Source: Gammaproteobacteria bacterium HGW-Gammaproteobacteria-1
Lineage (GTDB): Bacteria > Pseudomonadota > Gammaproteobacteria > Thiohalomonadales > Thiohalomonadaceae
Length of the DNA: 64,000 nt
Assembly: GCA_002840095.1 (NCBI GenBank)
Contig: PGZL01000013.1
Location: 1-64,000 of the forward strand
Reading direction: 5' to 3'
The stretch's first letter is position 1. Each line of letters starts with the position of its first letter. Below the pieces are notes generated by a model. The model searched no databases and was not told where the DNA came from. It saw only the letters and a program-made list of their open reading frames with translations. Both the position numbers and the translations under genes were made by a program. Below are positions 17,772 to 27,653 of this stretch, piece by piece.

Positions 17772-18947
17772 TTAAAGCGTACCGTAGGAGTGCAGGCCCG
17801 AGAGGAACATGTTCACCCCGATGAAGGCGAACAGGGTGATGAACAGGCCGGCGACGGACCACCACGCCAGCGGGCGGCCGCGCCAGCCCTTGGTCAGGCG
17901 CAGGTGCAGCCAGGCGGCATAGTTGAGCCAGACGATGAGCGCCCAGGTCTCCTTGGGATCCCACGACCAGTACCCACCCCAAGCCTCGGCCGCCCACATG
18001 GCGCCCAGCACCGTGGCCACGGTGAAGAAGGCAAATCCCAGGGCGATGGCCTTGTACATCACATCGTCCATCTGCTCCAGGCTGGGCAGGCGGCTGGCCA
18101 GCATGCCCGCGGGACGGCGCTCCACCAGCAGATAGGCCACGGCCACCATCGCCGCCAGGGCAAAGCCGCCGTAACCGACGAAATTGGCCGGCACGTGTAT
18201 CTTCATCCAGTAGCTCTGCAGGGCCGGCACCAGCGGCTGGATCTCGTGCGCGCCGCGGGCATAGGCATACCACAGCAGAAACGCCACGGCAGCGGAGATC
18301 ACGGTGAGCACGAAACCGCCCAGCTGGCGGCTCTTGTAGCGACCTTCGTAGAACAGGTACATCAGCGCAGTGATTACCGCGAACAGGATGAACACCTCGT
18401 ACAGGTTGCTGACCGGGATATGACCGACGTCATGACTGATCAGATAGGATTCGCGCCAGCGCACCATCAGGCCGGCGAGGCCCATGGCGGTGGCGGACCA
18501 AGTCAGGGCGCTGCCGACACGGTTGGAAAAATCGGAACGGGCGAACATGCCGAAGAAATAGGCGAAGGTGGCCATCACGTAGAGTGCGCTCATCCACATG
18601 ATCGCCGACTGGCTGCTGACCAGGAACTTGAGGAAGAAACTGGTTTCGCCGCGCGCCAGATCATCGCCGTACAGTCCGACGGCGGAGAGGCTGAGCAGGG
18701 CGACGGCCAGACTCAGCTGCCGCGCCGGCTTCCAGGACCAACCCAGCCAGATGAGGCTGGCCGTCGTGCCGTACAGAATACCGACTTCGTAACCGTCCAT
18801 CAGTACGGCGTAATAGGTGTGGGCGTACGCCGCACCGGCCGCGGCCAGGGCCGCAAACAGCCAGTCGAACCAGCCCAGGCGCTTGAGCAGCGGCGGGCGC
18901 TTGAAGTTCTGTTCCAGATAATCGGTCGATACGGACATCACTGCCAC
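17772..18947 (-). CDS. ccsA: System II cytochrome c biogenesis protein CcsA (CcsB-type)
   Basis: A 391-residue polytopic inner-membrane protein. The heme-handling WWD-type motif (WGGYWSWDPKETWALIVW) is near residue 320, with conserved histidines in flanking periplasmic loops. With ResB it carries heme across the membrane and ligates it to CXXCH apocytochromes. It follows resB by 30 nt on the same strand. Some annotations use the name CcsB for this protein. Confidence 0.93.
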   Translation of the reverse strand: MAVMSVSTDYLEQNFKRPPLLKRLGWFDWLFAALAAAGAAYAHTYYAVLMDGYEVGILYGTTASLIWLGWSWKPARQLSLAVALLSLSAVGLYGDDLARGETSFFLKFLVSSQSAIMWMSALYVMATFAYFFGMFARSDFSNRVGSALTWSATAMGLAGLMVRWRESYLISHDVGHIPVSNLYEVFILFAVITALMYLFYEGRYKSRQLGGFVLTVISAAVAFLLWYAYARGAHEIQPLVPALQSYWMKIHVPANFVGYGGFALAAMVAVAYLLVERRPAGMLASRLPSLEQMDDVMYKAIALGFAFFTVATVLGAMWAAEAWGGYWSWDPKETWALIVWLNYAAWLHLRLTKGWRGRPLAWWSVAGLFITLFAFIGVNMFLSGLHSYGTL

Positions 18948-18977
18948 CTCTTCAATATCGTTGCAACAGAGCGCCGG

Positions 18978-20996
18978 TCAGGCTGAAGCCGGATGCGGCG
19001 GCACCGCCTGTTCCAGTTCCGCCTGCAGGGCACGGAATTCGCGCTCGAACTCCAGGCGGTTACGGTGGCCGCTGCCGGCAAACAGCAACGCCGTGCCGCC
19101 ATCCCGTTGTTCCAGCCGCACCCAGATACGGCGCTGGTGCATGTAGAACATCATGAATACGCCGGCCATCAGCATAGCGCATCCGAGATACACAATATCC
19201 TTGCCGGGGGCGCGTGAAATCTGCAGGCCGCTGGCCTCGATGTGCTTGAACTCGGCCAGCTGCAGGTAGAACGGCGAGCCGTATGCCACCAGCATGGACA
19301 GGGTATTGAGGGTGTCGTCGAAGAACCGGCTGTCCTCCTCGCTCACACCCTGCTCCAGATTGACGCCTTCGTCACGCAACAGTTCCACGTACACTGCACC
19401 CAGCACGCCCTGCAACACGTTCACGTACGAATTGATCGCTTCCTGGCGCTGCTCGGGGGGCAGGCTCGCCTCGGCCTGCCTGGCTACGCCCTCAATCCCC
19501 TCTTCCACGAACAGCACCACCAGCTTGCCGATGGAATCGATCATCGTGCTGCGTACATCCTTGCCCGCCTTGTCGGCGCTCAGGGTGTCGCCAATCTGGG
19601 CCTCGATCACCCGGCGCACGCGCGCCGCATCGTGCACGGCGGCCAGCACGCGCATGAAACGCTGCGGCGTACCCGCGGCATCCGCCGGAATGTAGAGATA
19701 ACGGTACTCTTCACCGGGCGTGGCGCGCATGCCGCTCATGAAAAAGCGCCGCCCCTCCAGTTCCACAGGCAGCATGTAGTTGACGTACTCCAGCGCCTCG
19801 CCGGCAGGATTGCGCAACTTGAACACCATGCTCGGTCCGTAGTTGTGGAATTTCTTGCCGCTGGTGTCGTCTTCGCCGACGGGGAAGATGTTGTAGAGCT
19901 TGAAGTCGGTAAATTCCAGCGTGCGTTCGCCGCGGGTGGTCATCAGGCGCCGGAAGCGGTTCACGCCGCTGTCCAGCTCCAGCGGCTCCTGTTGCGGCAT
20001 GTCCAGCGACCAGGCGCGGGTCTTCAGTTCCGAACCGCCGTCGCCGAAACTGGACTGGTAAATGGCGTAGCCCTTGTAGAGCAGGGGATGGTTGACCTTG
20101 ATGGTCTGCCGCAACGGCTCCTTCAGCTCGTCGTCGTGAATGATCAGATCACTCTCGAACGACTTCGGCATGCCCGAGGGATAGTGTTCGATACGGAACT
20201 GTTCCAGTTCGATGGAGAACGGCAGCTGCTGGATCAGGTAACCGTCACGCAGCGCCAGGTAGACCACCTTGGCGCTGGCGCCCTCGGGAATGCTGATGCT
20301 GCCGCGGAACGACAGGTTGTCGGTACCGAGGACGCTCTCTGCCGGCACCTCGCTGGCAGGGATGTCGCGGGTCTCGGCACGCAGTTCGCCGCCCAGTTCC
20401 TTCAGCTTGAGCGGCAGGTTGCCGTCGATGAGACCGCCGATACAGATCACCACGATGGAGGCGTGCGACAGGATGTAGCCGAGACGCCCCAACCCGCCTT
20501 TCATCGCCGCCACGGTGGCCTGCCCGTCCTGGGCGCGCTTGCGCACACGGTAGCCGCGCGCACCCAACAGGGATTCGGCGTGCGCCGTTGCGTCACCTAG
20601 CGCCTGGGTGGAATCCCATTCCGCCTTGAGGTGGAAGCTGCGCAGGGACTTCTCCTGCACGTCGAGTCGGGAATGGCGCATGTCGCGCAGGATGTGCGGC
20701 GTATTGCGCCAGACGCAAATGGAGGTGGAAACCAGCAGGAATCCCAGCAGCACCAGAAACCAGGCCGCGCCGTAGATATCGAACAGGCCCAGCGACTTGA
20801 ACACCTCGAACCAGAACGGGCCGAATTTCATGACGTAGTTGGTGTAGGGCTCGTTCTGCTTCAGCACCGTGCCGATGACCGAGGCAATGGCAATCACCAC
20901 CAGCAGGGTGATGGCGAGATTCATGGAGCCCAGGAACTCGAGTGCGATGGCGCCCGTGCCGCGCCGGGTCCGCACGGGTGATGTCTTGTCGTTCAA
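18978..20996 (-). CDS. resB: System II cytochrome c biogenesis protein ResB (Ccs1)
   Basis: About 672 residues. Hydrophobic segments near the N-terminus (SMNLAITLLVVIAIASVIGTVL, then GAAWFLVLLGFLLVSTSIC) and a third near residue 170 precede a long periplasmic domain. A last helix near residue 610 is followed by a cytoplasmic tail. TTG at 20996 is proposed as start because it begins the family-like N-terminus. The more distal ATG at 21107 would begin against the upstream terminator stem, and a further perfect 8-bp hairpin sits at 21063-21087. It works with CcsA. Confidence 0.88.
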   Translation of the reverse strand: MNDKTSPVRTRRGTGAIALEFLGSMNLAITLLVVIAIASVIGTVLKQNEPYTNYVMKFGPFWFEVFKSLGLFDIYGAAWFLVLLGFLLVSTSICVWRNTPHILRDMRHSRLDVQEKSLRSFHLKAEWDSTQALGDATAHAESLLGARGYRVRKRAQDGQATVAAMKGGLGRLGYILSHASIVVICIGGLIDGNLPLKLKELGGELRAETRDIPASEVPAESVLGTDNLSFRGSISIPEGASAKVVYLALRDGYLIQQLPFSIELEQFRIEHYPSGMPKSFESDLIIHDDELKEPLRQTIKVNHPLLYKGYAIYQSSFGDGGSELKTRAWSLDMPQQEPLELDSGVNRFRRLMTTRGERTLEFTDFKLYNIFPVGEDDTSGKKFHNYGPSMVFKLRNPAGEALEYVNYMLPVELEGRRFFMSGMRATPGEEYRYLYIPADAAGTPQRFMRVLAAVHDAARVRRVIEAQIGDTLSADKAGKDVRSTMIDSIGKLVVLFVEEGIEGVARQAEASLPPEQRQEAINSYVNVLQGVLGAVYVELLRDEGVNLEQGVSEEDSRFFDDTLNTLSMLVAYGSPFYLQLAEFKHIEASGLQISRAPGKDIVYLGCAMLMAGVFMMFYMHQRRIWVRLEQRDGGTALLFAGSGHRNRLEFEREFRALQAELEQAVPPHPASA

Positions 20997-21105
20997 CTGA
21001 GCCCTGCCCCTGATGATTATTGTGTGGTGTTTGAGCCGCAGAAACGGCGGAAGTTGCGCTGTGCCGGCCGATAATATCACGGCCGGCGCCGGTCTCACCG
21101 CGCCC

Positions 21106-21144
21106 AAAACGAAGAAGGGCGGCCCTGGGGCCGCCCTTCTTCGT
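21106..21144 (-). terminator. Strong terminator after the cytochrome c4 gene
   Basis: A perfect 16-bp stem (21109-21124 with 21129-21144), four-base loop and a TTTT run on the minus strand, about 30 nt past the cytochrome c4 stop. It separates the cytochrome operon from resB-ccsA. Confidence 0.85.
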
Positions 21145-21174
21145 ACACACTACAACTGGTGCTGCTGCCAGCGA

Positions 21175-21774
21175 TCAGTGCAGGCCGGCGATGTACTCCG
21201 CCACTGCATCGATCTGCGCGTCGCTCATCTTGCCGGCAACGTCACGCATCATGCTGGCCGGGTCGTTGCTGCGCGTACCCGCACGGAAGTCCTTCAGCGC
21301 CTTCGCGGTATAGGTCGGATGCTGACCGGCCAGGGCGGGGAACTTCGCTGCCGGATTGCCGGCACCATTGGGACCGTGGCAGGCCATACAGGCGGCAACG
21401 CCGTTGGCGGCATCACCGGCACGGTACAGCTTCTCGCCCGGAGCGGCCTTTTCGGCGTTGGCGGAAGCGACAACGCGCTTCTGGCTGGCGAACCAGGCTG
21501 CCAGATCGGCCACGTCCTGATCGCTCAGGGGGGCGGCCATGGCGGTCATGGTGTCGTCCTTGCGGGCGCCGGACTTGAAGTCCATCAGCTGCTTGCTGAT
21601 GAACTGCTCGGACTGGCCGGCCAGGCTCGGCCAGATGGGAACAACGCTGTTACCGTCCATGCCGTGGCAGGCGGAGCACACAGCGGCTTTGCCCTGGCCT
21701 GCGCTGGCGCTGCCGGCCGCGTGAGCGGAACCGAGGGCACCCAGCAGCAGGGCTGCAATCGCTAGTCTGTTCAT
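21175..21774 (-). CDS. Diheme cytochrome c4
   Basis: A 199-residue periplasmic cytochrome with a signal peptide ending in AHAA. The two heme-binding motifs are CSACH and CMACH, one in each of two similar domains, with later methionines as likely axial ligands. Cytochrome c4 carries electrons to terminal oxidases. It lies 22 nt downstream of the cytochrome c5 gene, in the same operon. An in-frame TTG at 21786 is a possible but less likely start. Confidence 0.93.
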   Translation of the reverse strand: MNRLAIAALLLGALGSAHAAGSASAGQGKAAVCSACHGMDGNSVVPIWPSLAGQSEQFISKQLMDFKSGARKDDTMTAMAAPLSDQDVADLAAWFASQKRVVASANAEKAAPGEKLYRAGDAANGVAACMACHGPNGAGNPAAKFPALAGQHPTYTAKALKDFRAGTRSNDPASMMRDVAGKMSDAQIDAVAEYIAGLH

Positions 21775-21796
21775 TAAATTACCCAACTTGGAGTGA

Positions 21797-22105
21797 TTAC
21801 TTGCTCTGGGAGACCATGTAGTCCACGGCAGCCTTCAGATCCGGCTCGGTGCAGGCGGCGCAGGTGCCCTTCGGCAGCATTGCGGTGCCCGGCTTGCCGT
21901 TCACGGCCACGCCGTACAGCTTGTCCATACCCTGGGCGATACGGGGAGCCCAGGCAGCCTTGTCACCAATGCGGGGAGCGCCGGCAGCGCCGGAAGCGTG
22001 GCAGGCTACGCAGGCCTTGTCATACACGGCCTTGCCGTCTGCGGCTACGGCTGAAACGGATACCATCATTGCGCCAGCGGCGCAGGCAACCAGGAACTTG
22101 TTCAT
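21797..22105 (-). CDS. Monoheme cytochrome c5-type protein
   Basis: A 102-residue periplasmic cytochrome with a signal peptide (MNKFLVACAAGAMMVSVSAVAA) and one heme motif CVACH. The conserved GTCAACTEPDLKAAVDYM carries the extra cysteine pair typical of cytochrome c5. It is first gene of the c5-c4 operon, with TAGGAG upstream and a good promoter at 22148-22177. Confidence 0.92.
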   Translation of the reverse strand: MNKFLVACAAGAMMVSVSAVAADGKAVYDKACVACHASGAAGAPRIGDKAAWAPRIAQGMDKLYGVAVNGKPGTAMLPKGTCAACTEPDLKAAVDYMVSQSK

Positions 22106-22147
22106 TTAGCGGGCTCCTAACTCGAAATCAATTCAATAAAGCGATTA

Positions 22148-22190
22148 ATTATGCGGGTCGGCGTACAATAATGCCAACATTGTCCGACCC
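22148..22190 (-). promoter_or_regulatory. Promoter of the cytochrome c5-c4 operon with overlapping inverted repeat
   Basis: On the minus strand a -35 TTGGCA (22172-22177) and a -10 CATAAT (22148-22153) are 18 bp apart. An inverted repeat GGGTCGG / CCGACCC (22155-22161 and 22184-22190) brackets the -35, which suggests an operator for an unidentified regulator. The rest of the 22106-22299 gap is A+T-rich and serves the divergent engB. Confidence 0.5.
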
Positions 22191-22299
22191 ATCCTGAAAG
22201 ACAGGGCTATATACCAATATTAGGATTCGCTGGTCAACAGCAACGGCCGAAAACACGCGCCGATCCCACCGCAACCCCACAAAACGACCCTATTTACCG

Positions 22300-22944
22300 A
22301 TGAATCCCGTCAATCATTATCGCCAGGCCCAGTTCCTGCTCGGTGCCCAGCACCTGCGCCAGCTACCGGCGGACAACGGCATCGAGGTGGCCTTTGCCGG
22401 CCGCTCCAATGCCGGCAAATCCAGCGCGCTCAACACCATTACCGCCATCAAGGGCCTGGCGCGCACCAGCAAGACGCCGGGGCGCACCCAGCAGATCAAC
22501 CTGTTCGGCCTGGGTGAGGGCCATCGCCTGGCCGACCTGCCGGGCTATGGCTATGCCAAGGTGCCGCCGGCCATGAAGGAGCACTGGCGCAAAACCCTGG
22601 AGCAATACTTCAACACCCGTGACTGCCTGCGCGGCCTGATCCTGCTGATGGACGTACGCCATCCCCTCACCGAGTTCGACCAGGTCATGCTGCAATGGTG
22701 TCGTCACCGCAACATGCCGGTGCACGTGCTGCTGACCAAGGCGGACAAGTTCAAACGCGGCCCGGCCTCCGCCGCCCTGCAACAGGTGAAGCGCTTTCTG
22801 GCCGACTATCCGGAGGCCTCGGTACAGCTGTTCTCGGCCCACAACGGCCAGGGCGTGGACGAGGCGCGGGCGCTGCTGGACCGGTGGTTCGGCTATGACG
22901 GCGCTGAGCCGGCGCCTGCCGATCCGCTGCAACCGGCAGGCTGA
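22300..22944 (+). CDS. engB: Ribosome-biogenesis GTPase EngB (YsxC/YihA)
   Basis: A 214-residue GTPase of the TrmE-Era-EngA-EngB family. The P-loop is [10 protein letters not shown]3 is DLPGYG and G4 is TKADK. It acts in large-subunit ribosome assembly. The C-terminal extension ([13 protein letters not shown]) is variable in the family. It is divergent from the cytochrome operon and convergent with the candidate small RNA. Confidence 0.95.
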   Translation: MNPVNHYRQAQFLLGAQHLRQLPADNGIEVAFAGRSNAGKSSALNTITAIKGLARTSKTPGRTQQINLFGLGEGHRLADLPGYGYAKVPPAMKEHWRKTLEQYFNTRDCLRGLILLMDVRHPLTEFDQVMLQWCRHRNMPVHVLLTKADKFKRGPASAALQQVKRFLADYPEASVQLFSAHNGQGVDEARALLDRWFGYDGAEPAPADPLQPAG

Positions 22945-22962
22945 CGCCGGCTTCACGGGGAC

Positions 22963-23006
22963 AAAAAAAACCCCGGCGCCAAAAAAGGGGGGTAGGCGGC
23001 CGGGGT
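22963..23006 (-). terminator. Intrinsic terminator of the candidate small RNA
   Basis: On the minus strand an ACCCCGGC...GCCGGGGT stem, extended by GCC/GGC across a bulge, closes a loop containing CCCCCC and TTTTTT and is followed by a run of eight U residues. No minus-strand protein gene ends nearby (the next upstream one stops 330 nt away), which points to a non-coding transcript. Confidence 0.7.
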
Positions 23007-23142
23007 CTATCAAGTCGCCCGGCTTAGGGGGAGCAAGCCGGGCCGTTGTTCCCACCAGGGAGAGAAGAGTGGGAAAGCGCAGTGCGCTTGCAAGATGAGA
23101 CTGGGCCGTTCCGGAAAAGTTCTGCAATCCGCCAATTGCACC
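22963..23142 (-). ncRNA. Candidate small RNA at the polA-engB locus (Spot 42/ErsA position)
   Basis: Roughly 180 nt on the minus strand, inside the 398-nt gene-free stretch 22945-23342. Going 5' to 3', it has a small hairpin (23075-23089), a hairpin CCCAC/GTGGG with loop TCTTCTCTCCCTG (23051-23073), a perfect 9-bp hairpin with loop GCTCCCCCT (23017-23043), and a terminator with eight U residues. C-rich loops of this kind pair with ribosome-binding sites in known regulators. Gene order matches the Spot 42 locus of enterobacteria and the ErsA locus of Pseudomonas. The 5' end is inferred from the promoter. No conserved reading frame is evident. Confidence 0.55.
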
Positions 23143-23149
23143 ATTAAAT

Positions 23150-23177
23150 ATATTAATGAGTAGATTAGTCTGACCAA
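23150..23177 (-). promoter_or_regulatory. Putative promoter of the candidate small RNA
   Basis: On the minus strand TTGGTC (23172-23177) and TAATAT (23150-23155) are separated by 16 bp, in an A+T-rich patch. Transcription would begin near 23142 and end at the terminator around 22963. Confidence 0.4.
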
Positions 23178-23342
23178 TAGACACCTCTGTCGGTCACCAC
23201 CTCGCCCGGTAAACGGCAGTGGGCTGTGCAGCTGCAGACGACTTATCGCAGCCGGCCTCCTTCCTATCCGGAAAGAAAACGAGACAGGCGTATTCACCGA
23301 CGCCCTAAATTTGGCACGCTTCAGACGGCATCCATTCCGGGT

Positions 23343-24701
23343 TCAATCCTGATTCGTCATAAAATCCAAGACATACTGTCGCATCAGGCGCGACCGGCTC
23401 GATTCAAGGCGCGCCAAATCCAGGCGCCCTTCTCTCTTGGCCTCCAATAACTGGTAAATAAGCGGATAGCACTGCTCGGGCTCGTAGCTGACGAGGATGA
23501 GATCGACACCCGCGCCAAGTGCGCTCACCGCTGCCTTTCCCATACCGCCGTCGAGATAATACAGCCCAGCCATCGTGAAATCGTCGGTGATCAATATGCC
23601 ATCAAACAGCCATTGTTTACGTAACACATCCGTGACAACCGATGCCGAGATTGAAACCGGATTTTCCGGATCGACGGTGGCAAGATGCACGTGGGAAAGC
23701 ATGATGGCAACACCAGGATTCTTTGCCAACTCTTGGAATGGAATCCAGTCGGTCCGTAGAAGCTCCGCCATAGAGGTAGTCAATGCTGCATTTTCCTGAT
23801 GCGTGTCGTTATATACGCGACCGATACCCGGAAAGTGCTTTGCGGTGCAGTGAATCCCTGCGCGCAGCAGTTCACCACAATAGATACTGGCCACTTCCGC
23901 AATCTGTACCGGATCATCTGCAATGGCCCGACTGTAGATGCGCGAATACTTGTCAGCCGGATTGATAACGCCATGATTTACGTCAACCACCGGCGCAAGG
24001 TTGAGATTCACCCCGATCTGACTGAGTTCAGTGGCGTGAATGCGGGCATAATTCGCGATCGCCTCGGTGCGCTGTGCCAGATCAGCATTGGCAGAGACGA
24101 TCGATGCGAGAGGCGGAAGCTGTGTCAACGGCGGCGACAGTCTCGAAACGAAACCACCCTCCTGGTCGGCTGCTATCCATAACTGGACCAACTCCGCTCC
24201 TGACAACTGCCTCAATTTTTTCAGTTCGGCAATTTCGGCGGCAACCATGTCCATGGTTTTGCCGCGTACATTCCGCGCGGTGATGAATACACCACCTACA
24301 GCCCGTTTTTCGAGAAGGGTTCGCAACTCATCAAGATCGGTATATCCGACAACAATGTGGTTTCCTATTGCCTCTAACTCCAATGGGTCGGCAGAGAGAA
24401 CCTGATATCGCATCCACTGGAATCGACCTTCTCGCATTACGAACGCTGCAAAAGCAGCCAAGGCTACCACTGCAACAAACCTGCCGGACCACTGCAGCCA
24501 ACGGCTCCGCCCGAGAGCCAGAAACACGCCAATCCAGACGAAAACAGCCGTCGCAGACAATAAGCCGCCGAGCAGGCCATAACGCCAGTCAGGCGATAGC
24601 GGGGAACGCCAATCCAGGGCGACAACCAGCAGCGGGACAACAACGACTACGGCTGCTACTGCGATGGCCGATTGAAGGACATATCTGGATTTTTCGTCCA
24701 T
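23343..24701 (-). CDS. Membrane-anchored glycoside hydrolase family 3 protein (NagZ-like)
   Basis: A 452-residue protein. About three N-terminal membrane segments (residues 8-105) are followed by a GH3 domain with IAADQEGGFVSRL, KHFPGIG and the nucleophile region ILITDDFTMAGL. It resembles beta-N-acetylhexosaminidases that trim peptidoglycan fragments, though NagZ itself is cytoplasmic and lacks the anchor. Its base composition is clearly lower in G+C than its neighbours, which suggests acquisition. It lies between polA and the candidate small RNA. GGAGAT precedes ATG 24701. Confidence 0.85.
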   Translation of the reverse strand: MDEKSRYVLQSAIAVAAVVVVVPLLVVALDWRSPLSPDWRYGLLGGLLSATAVFVWIGVFLALGRSRWLQWSGRFVAVVALAAFAAFVMREGRFQWMRYQVLSADPLELEAIGNHIVVGYTDLDELRTLLEKRAVGGVFITARNVRGKTMDMVAAEIAELKKLRQLSGAELVQLWIAADQEGGFVSRLSPPLTQLPPLASIVSANADLAQRTEAIANYARIHATELSQIGVNLNLAPVVDVNHGVINPADKYSRIYSRAIADDPVQIAEVASIYCGELLRAGIHCTAKHFPGIGRVYNDTHQENAALTTSMAELLRTDWIPFQELAKNPGVAIMLSHVHLATVDPENPVSISASVVTDVLRKQWLFDGILITDDFTMAGLYYLDGGMGKAAVSALGAGVDLILVSYEPEQCYPLIYQLLEAKREGRLDLARLESSRSRLMRQYVLDFMTNQD

Positions 24702-24862
24702 GGCATCTCCACTTGCCAGCAGCTTGTCAACCGTCCATGTGGGAACAATCCAATAGACGCCATCCCACCACCACACATCTCTTCTGCTTATCCACGTCCT
24801 GCGCTTCGAGCATGCACCCTGTGCAGCGGGAAGTTGATGGAACGCGATGCGCCCCGCAAAAT

Positions 24863-27580
24863 TCAGTGGGCCTCGTCCCAGTTGTTGCCCACCCCAGCCT
24901 CCACCAACAGCGGCACCTTGAGGTCCGCAGCGCCCGCCATCAGGCGCGGAATCTCCACCCTGGCCTTGTCCACGTAATCCTCCGCCACCTCGAACACCAG
25001 TTCGTCGTGCACCTGCATGATCATGCGCACCTTGCCCGCCGTGTCCTGCTGCCAGGGATCCACGGCCAGCATGGCGCGCTTGATGATATCGGCGGCGGTG
25101 CCCTGCATGGGCGCGTTGATGGCGGTGCGTTCGGCGTACTGGCGGCGCTGGGCGTTGCTGGCCTTGATGTCCGGCACGTAGAGGCGGCGGCCGAACACCG
25201 TTTCCACGTAGCCCTGCTCGCGCGCCCGCTCGCGGGTCTCGTCCATGTAGCGGCGCACGCCGGGGTAGCGCTCGAAATAACGGTCGACATAGGTCTGCGC
25301 CGCGGCGCGATCGATACCCAGCTGGCGCGCCAGCCCGAAGGCGGACATGCCGTAGATCAGGCCGAAGTTGATGGCCTTGGCGGAGCGGCGCATGTCGGCA
25401 TCCACTGCCTCCGGTGTGACGCCGAACACCTCGGCGGCGGTGGCGCGGTGAATGTCTTCGCCGGCGGCGAAGGCCTTGAGCAATCCCTCGTCACCGGAGA
25501 GGTGTGCCATGATGCGCAGTTCGATCTGCGAATAGTCGGCGGCCAGTAATTTGTAGCCGGGCGGGGCGATGAAGGCCTGGCGGATGCGGCGGCCCTCGGC
25601 GGTGCGCACCGGGATGTTCTGCAGGTTGGGGTCGGTGGACGACAGGCGGCCAGTGGCGGCCACTGCCTGCTGATAGGAGGTGTGCACCCGGCCGCTGCGT
25701 CGGTCCACCTGCTCGGGCAGGCGATCCGTATAGGTGGACTTGAGCTTGGCCATGCCGCGGTGGTCCAGGATCAGGCGCGGTAGGTCGTAGCCGTCCAGGG
25801 CCAGCTCCTGCAACACCTCCTCCGCCGTGGAGGGCTGGCCCTTGGGGGTCTTCTTCAGTACCGGCAATTGCAGGCGCTCGAACAGGATCTCCTGGATCTG
25901 CTTGGGCGAGCCCAGGTTGAACGGGCCTTCCGCCACCTTGTAGGCCGCCTGCTCAATTTCGTTCATGCGCAGGGCCAGTTCGCCGCTCTGGCGCCGGAGC
26001 ATGGCCACATCCACCAGCACGCCGGTGCGCTCCATGCGCGAGAGGATCGGCACCAGGGGCAGTTCGATCTCCTCATATACCCGCTTCAGCGCCGGCTCCG
26101 CGGCGACCCGCGGCCACAGGGTCTGGTGCAGTTGCAGGGTGATGTCCGCGTCTTCGGCGGCATATTCCGCCGCCTGCTCCAGGGGCACCTGGTTGAAGGT
26201 GAGCTGTTTGGCGCCCTTGCCCGCCACCTCCTCGAAGCTGATGGTCTTGCGCCCCAGGTATTTGAGGGCCAGGGAATCCATGTCGTGGCGGGTGGCGGTG
26301 GAGTCCAGCACATAGGACTGCAACATGGAGTCATGGGCGATGCCGCGCAGGGTGATGTCGTGGTTGGCCAGCACGCTCATGTCGTATTTGAGGTTCTGCC
26401 CCAGCTTGGGGACGGCCTGGTCTTCCAGCAAGGGGCGCAGCCGTTCCAGCACCGCGCTGCGGTCAAGCTGATCGGGGGCGCCGGGATAGTCGTGCGCCAG
26501 GGGCACATAGGCGGCCTGCCCCGGGATCACCGCAAAGGACACACCGACGATCTCCGCCTCCATATAGTCCAGGCTGGTGGTCTCCGTATCGAAGGCAAAC
26601 AGGTCGGCGGCGGCCAGGCGTTCCAGCCAGGCATCCAGCTGTGCCGTGGTCAGCACGGTGTCGTACTGCCGTTCCACGGCCGAAGCCTCCGGTGTCTGCG
26701 GCGCTTCCGGGGCCTCCTTCCCCTCCAGCAGGTCGCCCAGCCAGGTCTTGAACTCCATGCGCCCGTACCACTCACGCAGGGCGGCGGTGTCGGGTGCGCT
26801 GCGCCGCAAGTCCTGCGGACGCTGTTCCAGCGGCACATCGCACTTGATGGTCACCAGGCGGCGCGACAGCGGCAGGAAGCCGAGGCTTTCCCGCAAGTTG
26901 TCGCCAATCTTGCCCTTGATGGCATCCGCATGGGCGACGATGGCATCCAGCGAGCCGTATTCCTGCAACCATTTTACCGCCGTCTTCGGTCCCACCTTGG
27001 GCACCCCGGGCACGTTGTCGCTGGTGTCGCCGATGAGGGCGAGGTAGTCGACGATGCGCTCCGGCGGCACGCCGAATTTCTCCTCCACCCCGGCCGGGTC
27101 CAGCACGGTGTCGGTCATGGTGTTGACCAGGGTGACGTGGCCGTCCACCAGCTGGGCCATGTCCTTGTCGCCGGTGGAGATGAGCACCGGCATCCCGGCG
27201 GCGGCGGCCTGCCGCGCCAGGGTGCCGATGACGTCGTCCGCCTCCACGCCCTCGACCATCAGCAGCGGCAGGCCCATGGCGCGCACGATGTCGTGCAGCG
27301 GTGCGATCTGGCCCGCCAGCTCCGCCGGCATGGGCGGACGATGGGCCTTGTACTCGGCATAGAGCTCGTCGCGGAAGGTCTTGCCCTTGGCGTCGAACAC
27401 CACCGCCACGTGCGTCGGGTCATAATCGTTGAGCAGGCGGCGCAGCATGTTGACCACGCCGTAGACCGCCCCGGTGGGCTCGCCGCGGGAGTTGGTCAGG
27501 GCCGGCAGGGCGTGAAAGGCACGGTAGAGATAGGAGGAGCCGTCCACCAGGACCAGCGGTTTGCGCTTTGTATCGGACAT
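24863..27580 (-). CDS. polA: DNA polymerase I
   Basis: A 905-residue polymerase. The N-terminal 5' nuclease domain (about 1-290) includes [16 protein letters not shown]. The 3'-5' exonuclease domain (about 310-500) keeps [10 protein letters not shown]. The polymerase domain has [16 protein letters not shown] and the C-terminal [10 protein letters not shown]. Length and motifs are complete. It fills Okazaki-fragment gaps and acts in repair. It is divergent from the LOG-family gene. Confidence 0.97.
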   Translation of the reverse strand: MSDTKRKPLVLVDGSSYLYRAFHALPALTNSRGEPTGAVYGVVNMLRRLLNDYDPTHVAVVFDAKGKTFRDELYAEYKAHRPPMPAELAGQIAPLHDIVRAMGLPLLMVEGVEADDVIGTLARQAAAAGMPVLISTGDKDMAQLVDGHVTLVNTMTDTVLDPAGVEEKFGVPPERIVDYLALIGDTSDNVPGVPKVGPKTAVKWLQEYGSLDAIVAHADAIKGKIGDNLRESLGFLPLSRRLVTIKCDVPLEQRPQDLRRSAPDTAALREWYGRMEFKTWLGDLLEGKEAPEAPQTPEASAVERQYDTVLTTAQLDAWLERLAAADLFAFDTETTSLDYMEAEIVGVSFAVIPGQAAYVPLAHDYPGAPDQLDRSAVLERLRPLLEDQAVPKLGQNLKYDMSVLANHDITLRGIAHDSMLQSYVLDSTATRHDMDSLALKYLGRKTISFEEVAGKGAKQLTFNQVPLEQAAEYAAEDADITLQLHQTLWPRVAAEPALKRVYEEIELPLVPILSRMERTGVLVDVAMLRRQSGELALRMNEIEQAAYKVAEGPFNLGSPKQIQEILFERLQLPVLKKTPKGQPSTAEEVLQELALDGYDLPRLILDHRGMAKLKSTYTDRLPEQVDRRSGRVHTSYQQAVAATGRLSSTDPNLQNIPVRTAEGRRIRQAFIAPPGYKLLAADYSQIELRIMAHLSGDEGLLKAFAAGEDIHRATAAEVFGVTPEAVDADMRRSAKAINFGLIYGMSAFGLARQLGIDRAAAQTYVDRYFERYPGVRRYMDETRERAREQGYVETVFGRRLYVPDIKASNAQRRQYAERTAINAPMQGTAADIIKRAMLAVDPWQQDTAGKVRMIMQVHDELVFEVAEDYVDKARVEIPRLMAGAADLKVPLLVEAGVGNNWDEAH

Positions 27581-27653
27581 GGGTGAATTGTTGTCTGTAG
27601 ATTGGGGATTGCGACTACAATAGCCGCTTTGCCGTTACCCGCGCGACACTTCC

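Noticed and set aside
22963-23006. Terminator of engB on the plus strand
   Set aside because: The hairpin is preceded by A residues and not followed by a T-run on the plus strand, so it fits the minus strand better.
23010-23297. A 95-residue minus-strand reading frame in the candidate small RNA region
   Set aside because: No ribosome-binding site, no recognisable domain, and its sequence overlaps the structured RNA hairpins.
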